64,000 nt of DNA from the NCBI RefSeq assembly GCF_000341085.1, contig NZ_ANBA01000015.1, positions 124,001 through 188,000 on the forward strand. The letters are read 5' to 3'. This DNA comes from Nocardiopsis ganjiahuensis DSM 45031. GTDB taxonomy: Bacteria > Actinomycetota > Actinomycetes > Streptosporangiales > Streptosporangiaceae. The notes below the pieces were generated by a model. That model searched no databases, was not told where the DNA came from, and saw only the letters and a program-made list of their open reading frames with translations. Each line of letters opens with the position of its first letter. The stretch's first letter is position 1. This document shows, one piece after another, positions 26,827-35,268 of this stretch. Position numbers and translations under genes: made by a program.

Positions 26827-27896
26827 CGGGCCACCTCCTCGGTGAAGCGGTCCAGCCAGGCCGACCGCTCGTCGGCGATCAGTTCCAGGTCGCCCTGGTG
26901 GTAGCCGTTGGCGATCGGGTCCGAGGCCGCGTCCCGGGAGACCTGTTCCATGAGGGGTGTCGGGTCGGCGCCCAGCGCGACGGGTTTGTCGTACAGGGCC
27001 TCGGCCATCCCCTCCTGGATCTCGGGGCGGAGCAGGAAGTCGGCGAAGGCCAGCGCCCCGGCCGGGTTCGGCGCTCCGTCCACCACCTGCACGGTGTTGG
27101 CGGTCATCACCCTGCCCTGGTCGGGCACGGCGAAGCCGATGGGCTGGTCGGCCTCCACCGATCCCATGGCGAAGTTGTCCAGCCCCGGGGCCATGGCGAT
27201 CTCACCGCGTTCGAGCAGGCTGGTGAGCTCGGTGGAGCCGGTGTAGAACTGGAGCGCGTCCGGGCCGATCCCGGCCATCGCATCGAACCCGGCGTCGGGG
27301 TCGGACGGTCCCGATCCGAAGTGCTCGCCGGCCGCGAGGACGAACATCGGGCCGGCCGAGACGGAGATGTCGGGCAGCACGTACCCGTCCTCGGGCTTCG
27401 CCCAGAGGTCGTCCCAGGAGTCGGGCGCCTCCTCGACCAGGTCGGTCCGGTACAGCAGGCCCAGGAGCTGGAAGGTGTAGGCGGGGCCGTAGCCGTCGGG
27501 GTCCACCGCCCACGGCTGGACGGCGTCCAGGTTGGGCACGTCCTCCCGGTCGACCGGGGAGAACAGCCCCATGTCCTTGCCGATCTGCGCGTAGTAGTCG
27601 GAGATGAGCACGACGTCGGTGTCCGGGGTCTGCGCGTTGATCCTCAGCTTGGTGAGCCGTCCGGCGTTGGTCCCGGTGTCCAGGACCACCTCGATGCCGG
27701 TCTCGGCCTCGAAGGGTTCCGCCACCACCTGCGTGAACTCCTCCGTGGCGAAGGCGAAGGTGCTCACCACCAGGGTGTCGGGGTCGTCCCCGCGGACGGG
27801 GGCGCACGAGGCGGTCACGGCGGTCAGGGCCAGGGCCCCGGCGAGGGCGGCGGTCAGGCGCCGCGGGCGCGGGCGCGGGTGCGCGGGGCGGCTCAT
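26823..27896 (-). CDS. substrate-binding lipoprotein, spermidine/iron-type ABC importer
   Basis: This 357-aa binding protein has a signal peptide (LTAALAGALALTAVTASC) whose lipobox cysteine follows TAS. The mature part opens LVVSTFAFATEEFTQVV, with the fold of PotD/AfuA/ThiB-type (family 1 or 13) binding proteins rather than of nucleoside BMP lipoproteins. It overlaps the ATPase gene by four bases upstream and the hydrolase gene by four downstream. By context its ligand is a nucleoside or purine, although the family usually binds polyamines, thiamine, phosphonates or iron. Confidence 0.9.
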   Translation of the reverse strand: MSRPAHPRPRPRRLTAALAGALALTAVTASCAPVRGDDPDTLVVSTFAFATEEFTQVVAEPFEAETGIEVVLDTGTNAGRLTKLRINAQTPDTDVVLISDYYAQIGKDMGLFSPVDREDVPNLDAVQPWAVDPDGYGPAYTFQLLGLLYRTDLVEEAPDSWDDLWAKPEDGYVLPDISVSAGPMFVLAAGEHFGSGPSDPDAGFDAMAGIGPDALQFYTGSTELTSLLERGEIAMAPGLDNFAMGSVEADQPIGFAVPDQGRVMTANTVQVVDGAPNPAGALAFADFLLRPEIQEGMAEALYDKPVALGADPTPLMEQVSRDAASDPIANGYHQGDLELIADERSAWLDRFTEEVAR

Positions 27897-28978
27897 CCGG
27901 CCACCTCGTGCGCGGTCGCCTCGTGTGCGGGCGCCCCGTGCGCGGGCAGCTCCACCAGGTGGCGGTGCGGCAGGGCGATCCGCACGGGGTCGCCGGGGCG
28001 CAGGTCGTCGGCCGGGTGCAGGGCGCGCAGAACCGCTCCGGGCCCCTCCGCCCCGTCGATGACCGCCTCGACCAGGCAGTTGCTGCCCTGGAAGGTGACC
28101 TCGCCGACGGTGCCGTCCAGACCGGTCTCGCCGGTGTCCTCGCGCGCGCCGCCGGAGAGCAGCCGCACGTGCTCGGGGCGGACGGTGACCGGCCCGTGTC
28201 CGGGGACCTCCGGGAAGTTGTCGTAACCGAGGAACTCCGCGACGAAGCGGTTGGCGGGGCGCGGGAAGACGTCCCGGGGCGCCCCCTGCTGCTCCAGGTG
28301 CCCGTTGTTGAGGATGACCATCGTGTCGGACAGCTCCAGCGCCTCGTCCTGGTCGTGGGTGACCAGGACGGCGGTCAGGCCGGTCTCGCGCTGGACGCGC
28401 AGGAGTTCGCGCCGCATCTGTACGCGCAGCTGGGCGTCCAGGTTGGACAGCGGCTCGTCCAGCAGCAGCACCGAGGGGCGGATCGCCACGGCGCGGGCCA
28501 GGGCCACGCGCTGCTGCTGGCCACCGGAGAGCTCGGCGGGTTTGCGGTCGGCCAGGTGGGCGAGCCCGACCAGTTCGAGGGCCTCCCCCGCCCGCCGCTT
28601 CACCTCGGCGGAGGCGACCTTGCGGGTGCGCAGGCCGTAGCCGACGTTGTCGCGCAGGGTCATGTGCGGGAAAAGCGCGTAGGACTGGAAGACCATGCCG
28701 ATGTTGCGCTTCTCCGGCGGCGTGCGGGTGGCGTCCGCGCCCTCCAGCAGGATCCGCCCGGAGGTGGGCTGGAGGAACCCGGCGATCATCCGCAGGGTGG
28801 TGGTCTTGCCGCAGCCGCTGGGGCCCAGCAGGGTGGTGAACTCCCCGCGGCGCACGGCCAGGTCCAGGTCGGCGACGGCGGTGGTGCCGCCCTTGCCTCC
28901 CCGGGCCCCGAAGCGGTGGCTGACGCGGTCGAGCTCGACGACCGGTGCCTCGACGGCTGTTTCGACGACGGATGTCAT
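27893..28978 (-). CDS. PotA/FbpC-type ABC transporter ATPase
   Basis: This is a 361-aa ATPase. Walker A is GPSGCGKTT, the Q-loop is in MVFQSYALFPHM, the signature is LSGGQQQRVALARA, Walker B is VLLLDEPLSNLD and the switch is THDQ. A TOBE domain occupies the last 120 residues (VTVRPEHVRLL). The His/Ala-rich tail (APAHEATAHEVAG) is unusual but short. ATGA overlap with the binding-protein gene. It serves the two adjacent permeases. Confidence 0.95.
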   Translation of the reverse strand: MTSVVETAVEAPVVELDRVSHRFGARGGKGGTTAVADLDLAVRRGEFTTLLGPSGCGKTTTLRMIAGFLQPTSGRILLEGADATRTPPEKRNIGMVFQSYALFPHMTLRDNVGYGLRTRKVASAEVKRRAGEALELVGLAHLADRKPAELSGGQQQRVALARAVAIRPSVLLLDEPLSNLDAQLRVQMRRELLRVQRETGLTAVLVTHDQDEALELSDTMVILNNGHLEQQGAPRDVFPRPANRFVAEFLGYDNFPEVPGHGPVTVRPEHVRLLSGGAREDTGETGLDGTVGEVTFQGSNCLVEAVIDGAEGPGAVLRALHPADDLRPGDPVRIALPHRHLVELPAHGAPAHEATAHEVAG

Positions 28979-29039
28979 GTGTGGGTGTCTCCTTCTTCCC
29001 GGCTGACGGCCTGCGCGGCCGGCCGCCGAAACTTCCTGG

Positions 29040-29828
29040 CTAGCGGCCGAAGACCTTCGTGAAACCGACCATGCGTTCGGTGGCGAAGGCGACCGCGACG
29101 CTGAGTGCCAGAAGCAGCACGCTGACCGCCGCGACCACCGGGTCGAACGAGGACTGGACGTAGTTGAGCATCTCCACCGGCAGCGTCGCCACGCCCGGGC
29201 CGGTGAGCAGGAGGGACAGCGGAACGTTGTTGAGGGAGGTGATGAAGGCCAGGATGGTGGCCGAGAGGATGCCCGGCGCCATCACCGGCAGGGTCACGGT
29301 GAAGAAGGTGCGCACCGGACCGGCGCCCAGGCCGCGGGCGGCCTCCTCCAGGCGTGCGTCGGCCAGTGCCAGCGAGGCCCCGACCACCCGGACGGTGTAC
29401 GGGAGCAGCAGGACGGTGTGTCCGACGATCAGGGCGCCGAGCGCGGTCACCCGCATGCCGACCATGAGCTGCTGGAACAGGGCCAGGCCCAGGACCAGCT
29501 CGGGGACCACGATCGGGGCGAAGAACAGGTTCTCCATCACCCGGCGGCCGCGCGGGTTGCCCCGGTGCAGTGCCAGGGTCGCGGGGACGCCCAGGAACAG
29601 GGCGAGCAGGGTCGAGACGGCCGCGACGACCATGCTGGTGCCGAAGGAGTCGACGAACGGGCCGTACTCCAGGGCGGCGGAGAACCAGCGCAGGGACAGG
29701 CCCTCCGGGGGGAAGGCCAGGGTGCTTCCGGCGGTGAAGGCGACCCCGACCAGGATCACCACGGGACCGAGCATCAGCACGAAGGCGGCCGCCGCGAGCA
29801 GGGAGAGGAACGGGCGTCTCAGGATCAT
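29040..29828 (-). CDS. PotC-type ABC transporter permease
   Basis: This 262-aa permease has six membrane segments and the EAA loop ADARLEEAARGLGAGPVRTFF. MILRRPFLSLLAAAAFVLMLGP is the N-terminus. ATG at 29828 overlaps the upstream permease stop (ATGA). It forms a heterodimer channel with the other permease; the family is that of spermidine/putrescine importers. Confidence 0.93.
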   Translation of the reverse strand: MILRRPFLSLLAAAAFVLMLGPVVILVGVAFTAGSTLAFPPEGLSLRWFSAALEYGPFVDSFGTSMVVAAVSTLLALFLGVPATLALHRGNPRGRRVMENLFFAPIVVPELVLGLALFQQLMVGMRVTALGALIVGHTVLLLPYTVRVVGASLALADARLEEAARGLGAGPVRTFFTVTLPVMAPGILSATILAFITSLNNVPLSLLLTGPGVATLPVEMLNYVQSSFDPVVAAVSVLLLALSVAVAFATERMVGFTKVFGR

Positions 29829-30706
29829 GAGGTGGTGCTCCCGATCTTGCCGAGCCGGTTGGACAACGCGCTGGCCACCAGGACCAGCACCGTCATCACC
29901 AGGGCGATGGCGCTGGCCGAGGGCCAGTCGAGGCTGACGTTGACCCGGCTGTAGAGCAGGGTGGACAGGAGCCGCTCCCGGGGGCCGCCGAGAAGCTGGG
30001 GCGTGGTGAAGGCGGTGACCGCGCCGGCGAAGACCAGCGTGCAGCCGACCAGCACGCCGGGCAGGGCGAGGGGGAAGACGACGTCGCGGAAGGCGCGGCC
30101 GGGAGAGGCGCCCAGGCCGCGGGCGGCGTCCTCCAGCCGGTGGTCCTGCTGGGAGAGGCTGGAGTAGGTGGACAGGATCATCAGGGGCAGGAACAGCTGG
30201 ACCAGGCCGAGCACGATCGCGGTCTCGGTGTAGAGCAGTTGGACCCGGCCCAGGCCCAGCGCCTCGCTGACCTTGCTGATCAGGCCGTTGCCGCCGAGCA
30301 CCACGATCCAGCCGTAGGTCCGCACGACGGTGTTGAGCAGGAGCGGGAAGATCGCCAGGGCGAGGAGGCGGCCCGGCCAGGCCCCCGGGGCCCGCGAGAT
30401 CAGGTAGGCCACCGGGAAGCCCATGGCCAGGCAGAGCGCGGTGGTCAGGACGGAGACCCGGACGGTGCGCGCGATCACCGGCAGCAGGTAGGGGTCGGTG
30501 AGGAGGCTGCCCGTCTCCCGCGCGACCGTGGCGGGGTCGCCGTCGGGCGGCCAGGCCAGGGTGGTCACCACCGGGTAGCAGAAGGCGAAGAGCATGACGG
30601 CCAGCCCGGGGACGAGCAGGACCGTGACGGGCGGGCGTGGGAGGAGACGGCGGCGCGAAGCGACTCGGGCGGCCTCTGCGGTGGGTGACGGGCTGGGCAA
30701 TTCCAC
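29825..30706 (-). CDS. PotB-type ABC transporter permease
   Basis: This is the first gene of the transporter operon (293 aa). Membrane segments begin at VTVLLVPGLAVMLFAFCYPVV, and the EAA loop is QDHRLEDAARGLGASPGRAF. A GTG start at 30706 has only a weak ribosome site (CGGGA). The promoter region toward LacI (30707-30876) holds twin AAGCGCTT operators, so transcription of the whole six-gene purine operon probably starts here under LacI control. Confidence 0.92.
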   Translation of the reverse strand: MELPSPSPTAEAARVASRRRLLPRPPVTVLLVPGLAVMLFAFCYPVVTTLAWPPDGDPATVARETGSLLTDPYLLPVIARTVRVSVLTTALCLAMGFPVAYLISRAPGAWPGRLLALAIFPLLLNTVVRTYGWIVVLGGNGLISKVSEALGLGRVQLLYTETAIVLGLVQLFLPLMILSTYSSLSQQDHRLEDAARGLGASPGRAFRDVVFPLALPGVLVGCTLVFAGAVTAFTTPQLLGGPRERLLSTLLYSRVNVSLDWPSASAIALVMTVLVLVASALSNRLGKIGSTTS

Positions 30707-30767
30707 TCCCGGTCGCTGTCAGTGGGAAGTTCGGGGATCTTTGTGCTGTCTTATCTGCGAAGACAAC

Positions 30768-30793
30768 TGCAAGCGCTTCTGCAAGCGCTTGCA
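30768..30793. promoter_or_regulatory. twin LacI operators in the divergent purine-operon promoter
   Basis: TGCAAGCGCTTGCA (30780-30793) is a perfect 14-bp palindrome. A second AAGCGCTT core, preceded by TGC and followed by CTGC, occupies 30768-30782. The two AAGCGCTT cores start 12 bases apart. Both lie between the LacI gene and the divergent transporter operon. Confidence 0.8.
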
Positions 30794-30876
30794 ACACCGT
30801 AACCTCAGTTGGGCACCACGCCAACCCCCGCGGCCACGAGTGTGACCGGGGGCACCATGACCTGCGAGGAGTTGGA

Positions 30877-31863
30877 ATGGCGAGTCTGGACGACGTGGCC
30901 AGGGAGGCCGGCGTCTCGGCGTCCACCGTGTCGCGGGCGATGTCGCGGCCGTCGATGGTCGCCGAGTCCACCCTGGTGAGGGTGCGCGCCGCCGCCGAAC
31001 GGCTGGGATTTCGCGTCAACCCGGCCGCCCGGGCGCTGACCACCGGGCGCAGCGGGTTCTTCGCCCTGCTCGTCCCCGACCTGGACAACCCCTTCTACGC
31101 CGCCACCGCCACGGCCGCGCAGGACCTGGCCGGTGAGAGCGGCCGGCGGGTGATCATCGCCGTGACCGGCGGGGACCCGGACCGGGAGGCGGAGGCGCTC
31201 AGCGAACTGGAGAGCCAGGTCGACGGCTTCGCCGTGCAGTCACCGGTGAGCTCGGCCGCCGACCTGCAGGAGGTGCACCGGCGCAAACCGGTGGTGGCGA
31301 TCAACCGCCGGGTGCCCGGCCTGACCTCCTTCACCGTCGACACTCCCGGCGGCCTGGGCACGGTCTACGACCGCCTGGTGGAGCTCGGACACCGCGAGGT
31401 CGCCTACCTCGCGGGCCCGCCCAGTTCGTGGATGGACCGGCACCGGCGCGCGGAACTGGTCGAGCACGCGGCCCGGTACCAGCTGCGGGTGCGGGTCTTC
31501 GGGCCGGTGCGGCCGGCCTTCGCCGAGGGGGCCGCCACCGCACGGGAGATCGCCGACTCCGGCTGCACCGCGGTCCTCGTCTACAACAGCCTGCTCCTGC
31601 TCGGCGTCATGTTCGAGTTCGGCCGTCTCGGCGTGCGGGTGCCCGCGGACATCAGCGTCGCCGCGGCCGACGACATCGCCCTGGCCGACCTGCCCGGGCC
31701 GCCGATCACGGCGGTGCGCACCCCCGCGGACGAGCTGGGGCGCGCGGCGGTGTCCGCGCTGACCGAGATGGTGGACGGGGAGCCGGGCCACCGGCCGCGG
31801 GGGCGGAGACTGCCCACGACGGTCCGGATCACCGACTCGCTGGCACCGCCGCGCACCGCGTAG
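30877..31863 (+). CDS. LacI-family regulator of the purine uptake operon
   Basis: This 328-aa repressor-type protein begins MASLDDVAREAGVSASTVSRAMS, the LacI helix-turn-helix with hinge. The sensor domain has FFALLVPDLDNPFYA and SVAAADDIALADLPGPPIT. ATG at 30877 has GAGGAG six bases upstream; longer in-frame extensions are not conserved in character. It is divergent from the transporter, nucleoside hydrolase and adenine deaminase operon. The effector would be a purine, a nucleoside or ribose; PurR-like control by a base is possible. Confidence 0.93.
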   Translation: MASLDDVAREAGVSASTVSRAMSRPSMVAESTLVRVRAAAERLGFRVNPAARALTTGRSGFFALLVPDLDNPFYAATATAAQDLAGESGRRVIIAVTGGDPDREAEALSELESQVDGFAVQSPVSSAADLQEVHRRKPVVAINRRVPGLTSFTVDTPGGLGTVYDRLVELGHREVAYLAGPPSSWMDRHRRAELVEHAARYQLRVRVFGPVRPAFAEGAATAREIADSGCTAVLVYNSLLLLGVMFEFGRLGVRVPADISVAAADDIALADLPGPPITAVRTPADELGRAAVSALTEMVDGEPGHRPRGRRLPTTVRITDSLAPPRTA

Positions 31864-31868
31864 CGGCG

Positions 31869-31896
31869 CCTGAACGTGCAGGAACGAACGTTCAGG
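31869..31896. terminator. inverted repeat after the LacI gene (terminator or operator)
   Basis: CCTGAACGT (31869-31877) and ACGTTCAGG (31888-31896) are perfect 9-bp arms with a 10-base loop, six bases past the LacI stop. The arms also contain the TGAACG/CGTTCA half-sites seen in the TetR operators at 32066-32112, so a regulatory role cannot be excluded. Confidence 0.5.
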
Positions 31897-32065
31897 GAAC
31901 GCGGAGTCCAGTGACGGCGATGTGCTCGTAGGGGTGGTCGCAGTAGGACCCCTCCGGTCCCGGGACGGTACCGGCCTCGGCCTGGAGGGTGACCGCTGTC
32001 GCGCTCACACCAGGGTGTGCCGAACTCGAAAATCCACCAGCGCCCGGGTCACGTTGCCCCCAAGC

Positions 32066-32112
32066 ATATGGACGAACCGTTCACATAGTGGTTATATGGA
32101 CGTGTCGTTCAC
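32066..32112. promoter_or_regulatory. two tandem TetR-type operators upstream of the SDR gene
   Basis: ATATGGACG-N3-CGTTCAC occurs at 32066-32084 and again at 32094-32112, 28 bases apart, with 16 of 19 positions identical. Each contains the near-palindrome TGGACG-N3-CGTTCA. The second copy ends 24 bases before the SDR start, so binding would block transcription. The TetR gene two positions downstream is the likely binder. Confidence 0.7.
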
Positions 32113-32136
32113 TTACCCGAGCAGGAAGACAGAACC

Positions 32137-32877
32137 ATGAGCACCTCCACCACCGAACGCGTCGCCCTTGTCGTCGGCGGCTCCGGCGGCATCGGCCGGG
32201 CCGTCGCGGAGCGCCTGGCCGCCGACGGCCTGGCCGTCGCCGTCCACTACGCCGGGAACCCGGCCAGGGCCGACGAGGTCGCTTCGGCGATCACCGAGGC
32301 GGGCGGCAGGGCGATCACCGTCGGAGGCGACGTCGCCGACGAGAACGCCATGGCCGCCGCGTTCGACATCGTCGAGGCGGCCTTCGGCGGTGTCGACGTC
32401 GTCGTGAACACCGCCGGGATCATGATCCTGGGACCGATCGCCACCTTCGACCTCGACGACCTCGACCGGATGCACCGCACGAACATCCGGGGTACCTTCG
32501 TGATCGCCCAGCTGGCGGCCCGGCGGGTGCGCGAGGGCGGAGCGGTCGTCAACTTCTCGACCAGCGTCTCGCGTCTGCAGTTCCCCACCTACGGCCCCTA
32601 CGTCGCGAGCAAGGCGGCGGTGGAGGGCATCACCCTGGTCCTCGCCCGGGAGCTGCGCGGGCGGAACATCACCGTCAACACGGTCGCGCCCGGCCCCACC
32701 GCCACCCCGTTGTTCCTCGACGGCAAGGACGAGGCCACGGTCGACCAGCTCGCCAAGGCGCCCCCGCTGGAGCGCCTCGGCCGCCCCGAGGACGCCGCCG
32801 AGACCGTCTCCTTCCTCGCCGGACCGGCCCGCTGGGTCAACGGCCAGACCCTCTTCAGCAACGGCGGCATCGCCTGA
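32137..32877 (+). CDS. short-chain dehydrogenase/reductase (SDR)
   Basis: This is a classical SDR of 246 aa. The cofactor motif is GGSGGIGRA (residues 14-22), NTAG follows at about 91-94, and the catalytic pair is Y155 and K159 in YVASK. The serine lies in NFSTSVS. The closing GRPEDAAETVSFLAGPA...NGQTLFSNGG is typical of 3-ketoacyl reductase-like SDRs. It is followed after 37 bases by a TetR gene and preceded by twin operators, a common arrangement of a TetR-regulated redox enzyme. The substrate is unknown. Confidence 0.92.
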   Translation: MSTSTTERVALVVGGSGGIGRAVAERLAADGLAVAVHYAGNPARADEVASAITEAGGRAITVGGDVADENAMAAAFDIVEAAFGGVDVVVNTAGIMILGPIATFDLDDLDRMHRTNIRGTFVIAQLAARRVREGGAVVNFSTSVSRLQFPTYGPYVASKAAVEGITLVLARELRGRNITVNTVAPGPTATPLFLDGKDEATVDQLAKAPPLERLGRPEDAAETVSFLAGPARWVNGQTLFSNGGIA

Positions 32878-32914
32878 ACCCGCCCCGGACCACCATCGAA
32901 AGCAGGTAGGCACC

Positions 32915-33523
32915 ATGACCGGAGAGGTCCGCGGCTCCCGCGGGCGGGGGAGGCGTCCCGCGGAGGAGGTCCGCGCGGACGTGCTCCGCGCCGTCGGCGA
33001 ACTCCTCCTGAGCGAGGGCACGGGCACACTGTCGTTCGAGCGGGCGGCCCGCGAGGCGGGGGTGAGCAAGACGACCCTCTACAAGTGGTGGCCCTCCAAG
33101 GGCGCCTTGGCCCTGGACGCCTACTTCCACGCGGTGGAGCCCGCGCTGAGCTTTCCCGACACCGGGGACGTGCGCACCGACCTGAAGAGCCAGCTGCGCG
33201 CCTTCACCCGGGTGATGACGCGGACCCCAGGGGGCCGGATCCTCACCCAGCTGATCGGCGAGGCGCAGACCGACGAGGAGCTGGCCAGCGCGTACCGGAG
33301 GCTGTACTCCACCGAGCGCCGCCGGCTCGCCGCGGAACGGCTTTGCGCGGCCCAGGAAGCGGGACAGATCCGGGATGGGGTGGACGTGCGGGTGCTCATC
33401 GACCAGCTCTGGGGGGCGGTCTACCACCGACTGCTCATCCCCGACGAGCCCGTCACCGAGGACTTCGCCGTAGCTCTGGTGGACAACCTGATGGACGGCA
33501 TCGCCACGGGTGGTTCCGGATGA
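32915..33523 (+). CDS. TetR-family regulator of the SDR operon
   Basis: This 202-aa protein has an N-terminal HTH (LSFERAAREAGVSKTTLYKWWPSKGALAL, about residues 39-67). The C-terminal ligand domain is of the TetR_C_11-like type (TRVMTRTPGGRILTQLIGEAQ). It is co-directional with the SDR, which lies 37 bases upstream. It probably represses the pair through the operators at 32066-32112. Confidence 0.92.
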   Translation: MTGEVRGSRGRGRRPAEEVRADVLRAVGELLLSEGTGTLSFERAAREAGVSKTTLYKWWPSKGALALDAYFHAVEPALSFPDTGDVRTDLKSQLRAFTRVMTRTPGGRILTQLIGEAQTDEELASAYRRLYSTERRRLAAERLCAAQEAGQIRDGVDVRVLIDQLWGAVYHRLLIPDEPVTEDFAVALVDNLMDGIATGGSG

Positions 33524-33589
33524 CGGCGCCCGCGGACGCCGGCGCCCCGGGGTGACCCCGGTCCGCGCGGTGCGGGCATACTGGGGCCC

Positions 33590-33883
33590 GTGACGGAACA
33601 GGTGAGGACCCCACGGCTGGAAATCGAGTACTGCACGCGCTGCAAATGGCTGCCGCGCGCGACCTGGATGGCGCAGGAGCTGCTCACCACCTTCGAGGCC
33701 GAACTCGGTGAGGTGGCCCTGGTCCCCGGAACCGACGGTGTGTTCGAGGTGCGCGTGGACGGCGAGACCGTCTGGTCCCGCAAGAGAGACGCGGCCTTCA
33801 CCGACGCGGCCGACATCAAGAAGCTGGTCCGCGACCGCGTCGCCCCCGACCGCGAGCTCGGCCACTCCGAACGCCGCGTCTGA
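33590..33883 (+). CDS. SelT/SelW/SelH (Rdx)-family thioredoxin-like protein
   Basis: This is a 97-aa selenoprotein-W-like protein. The redox motif is C-T-R-C (C15 and C18) in EYCTRCKWLPRATWMAQELL, a very recognisable family start. Here cysteine stands where vertebrate SelW has selenocysteine. FTDAADIKKLVRDRVAP closes the fold. The start is GTG at 33590. The biochemical role of bacterial members is undetermined; a redox function is presumed. It is monocistronic. Confidence 0.93.
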   Translation: MTEQVRTPRLEIEYCTRCKWLPRATWMAQELLTTFEAELGEVALVPGTDGVFEVRVDGETVWSRKRDAAFTDAADIKKLVRDRVAPDRELGHSERRV

Positions 33884-34209
33884 GGCCCGGCCGCCCCGGG
33901 TCCGGCCGGACGGGCGCCGTCGCCCGAACCGGACAACGTCCCGGCGGACCGTGACCATCAAGCTCAGCAGCCAGATAAGCCACCCTGGTCTGCCCCGAGC
34001 CCGACTCTCACCGAACCTGTTCCACTCCCCGCTTCGGGTGGGTTACGCTGTCCCCGTTGTCGCGGCAACCTCCCCTTCAGCCTCAGGACCCGGCCGTCCC
34101 GAGATGGGGCAAGGACTCTCCCGTAGTTCCCGCGAGCGTTGTTCGACATTTCCGCAGGATGTACTGACCTACCTCCGAACGCTCGGCCGGGGAGCGTCGA
34201 GGGAGACGT
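33884..34209. other. intergenic region ahead of the accessory locus
   Basis: This 326-base stretch has less extreme base composition toward its right end. I see no tRNA-like or attachment-site-like structure in it. A GAGGGAG ribosome site for the next gene occupies the last bases. Confidence 0.45.
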
Positions 34210-35268
34210 ATGTCCAGGATGTCTAATGCTCAGCGCGCCGCCAAGGCCCACGCGAAGGCGACCGGCACCTTCTACAGGGTCTGCAGGGAATGGGCCGAAC
34301 AGGGGTTCCTCTCGAACCGGAAGGCCCTTGCATTCAGCCCTGATCAAGACCCCGCAGAGGCCGTGCGCCTGTGCGCGAAAGCCACTAGGACCCCGGAGAA
34401 GGCCTGCCTCGAGTGGGCCGAACAAGGTTTCATCTCAAAGCTCCGCCCGGTGCCAGACGCTTGCTCTCCACGACAGCGCAGCCTTGAGGCCTTCCTGGTC
34501 CACGTGCTCGCCAACGCGTTCAGGGACGAACAACTCGACAGCGTCGCCCTCGGCCTGGTTCGTGTCGACCCTCTTCCCGCACAGCCGGTGCTCCATCTCC
34601 ACCCCGAGATGGCGAACACGGTTGTCCGGGAGCTTCTCCCCCATTACGACCACGCCTACCAAGGCGTTCGAGGCCTCCCTGGCCTACGTCCCGACCTCGA
34701 ACCAGGACAGGAACTCGAACCGGGGCAGGACCTGATTCTCATTCATACGGCGGGCGGAGCTTCGGTTCGACTCCGACACCCTGACCCCGAGTGGTCTCCC
34801 ACGCTGCCCGACAACACCCCGCAAGATGTACAACTGTGGAGAAGCCACCCGAAGTCCCCCGGTCCTCGCGAACGACCGACCTTGGCATTCTGGCTCGGAG
34901 AGAACGAGCTGCATGGTCGAAAACGTCGACAAGATCGTGACTGGCTCCTCAGTCGCCTGTTGCGTCGTCCCGGATTGCTCAACATCACGGGTCGCTCCCA
35001 CCCCTGGGTGAACACCTATACACACGCTTACCTTGACGTCGTGTTCGAATGGTGTTGCGGGACCGTCATCAGTGACGTGGCCGACAGCTTGCTCCACAGC
35101 GGAGTGGTCGCCGCGACCCGGGATAGCGGCGAAGGAGAAATTAGCACCACAGGCACCCTCAAACTGGGCGAGGCCCGGGCCACTCTTCGTTGCCAGACCA
35201 ACTGCCGGATCGACCCGCTCATCCGCGACCAGGTCATGGCCGAGAACCTCGCCAGGCACTCCGGATGA
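34210..35268 (+). CDS. unknown protein with duplicated N-terminal CxEWAEQGF repeat
   Basis: I do not recognise this 352-aa protein. Its N-terminus holds a tandem repeat: residues 15-35 (AKATGTFYRVCREWAEQGFLS) and 56-76 match at 14 of 21 positions, 41 residues apart, with DNA similarity too. The remainder is soluble, with clustered Arg/His and a conserved-looking end (LRCQTNCRIDPLIRDQVMAENLA). ATG at 34210 has GAGGGAG six bases upstream. Its codons include more A/T-ending ones than neighbouring genes, which suggests transfer. Its stop overlaps the next start as ATGA, so the two form a unit. A role in stress, regulation or defence is possible, but nothing in the sequence proves it. Confidence 0.75.
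   Translation: MSRMSNAQRAAKAHAKATGTFYRVCREWAEQGFLSNRKALAFSPDQDPAEAVRLCAKATRTPEKACLEWAEQGFISKLRPVPDACSPRQRSLEAFLVHVLANAFRDEQLDSVALGLVRVDPLPAQPVLHLHPEMANTVVRELLPHYDHAYQGVRGLPGLRPDLEPGQELEPGQDLILIHTAGGASVRLRHPDPEWSPTLPDNTPQDVQLWRSHPKSPGPRERPTLAFWLGENELHGRKRRQDRDWLLSRLLRRPGLLNITGRSHPWVNTYTHAYLDVVFEWCCGTVISDVADSLLHSGVVAATRDSGEGEISTTGTLKLGEARATLRCQTNCRIDPLIRDQVMAENLARHSG

Noticed and set aside
29040..31088. A 682-residue minus-strand frame extending the permease upstream
   Set aside because: Only the last 262 residues are a permease; the start at 29828 overlaps the preceding stop as ATGA, and the upstream part covers another gene in the wrong frame.
33884..34209. Possible tRNA or integration site beside the accessory patch
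   Set aside because: No cloverleaf with a T-loop GTTCRA pattern could be drawn, and no direct repeats flank 34.2-35.8 kb.
35190..35264. Longer start for the small membrane protein (100 residues)
   Set aside because: The added 25 residues overlap the upstream gene out of frame and are Pro/Arg-rich; ATG at 35265 with an ATGA overlap is the better start.
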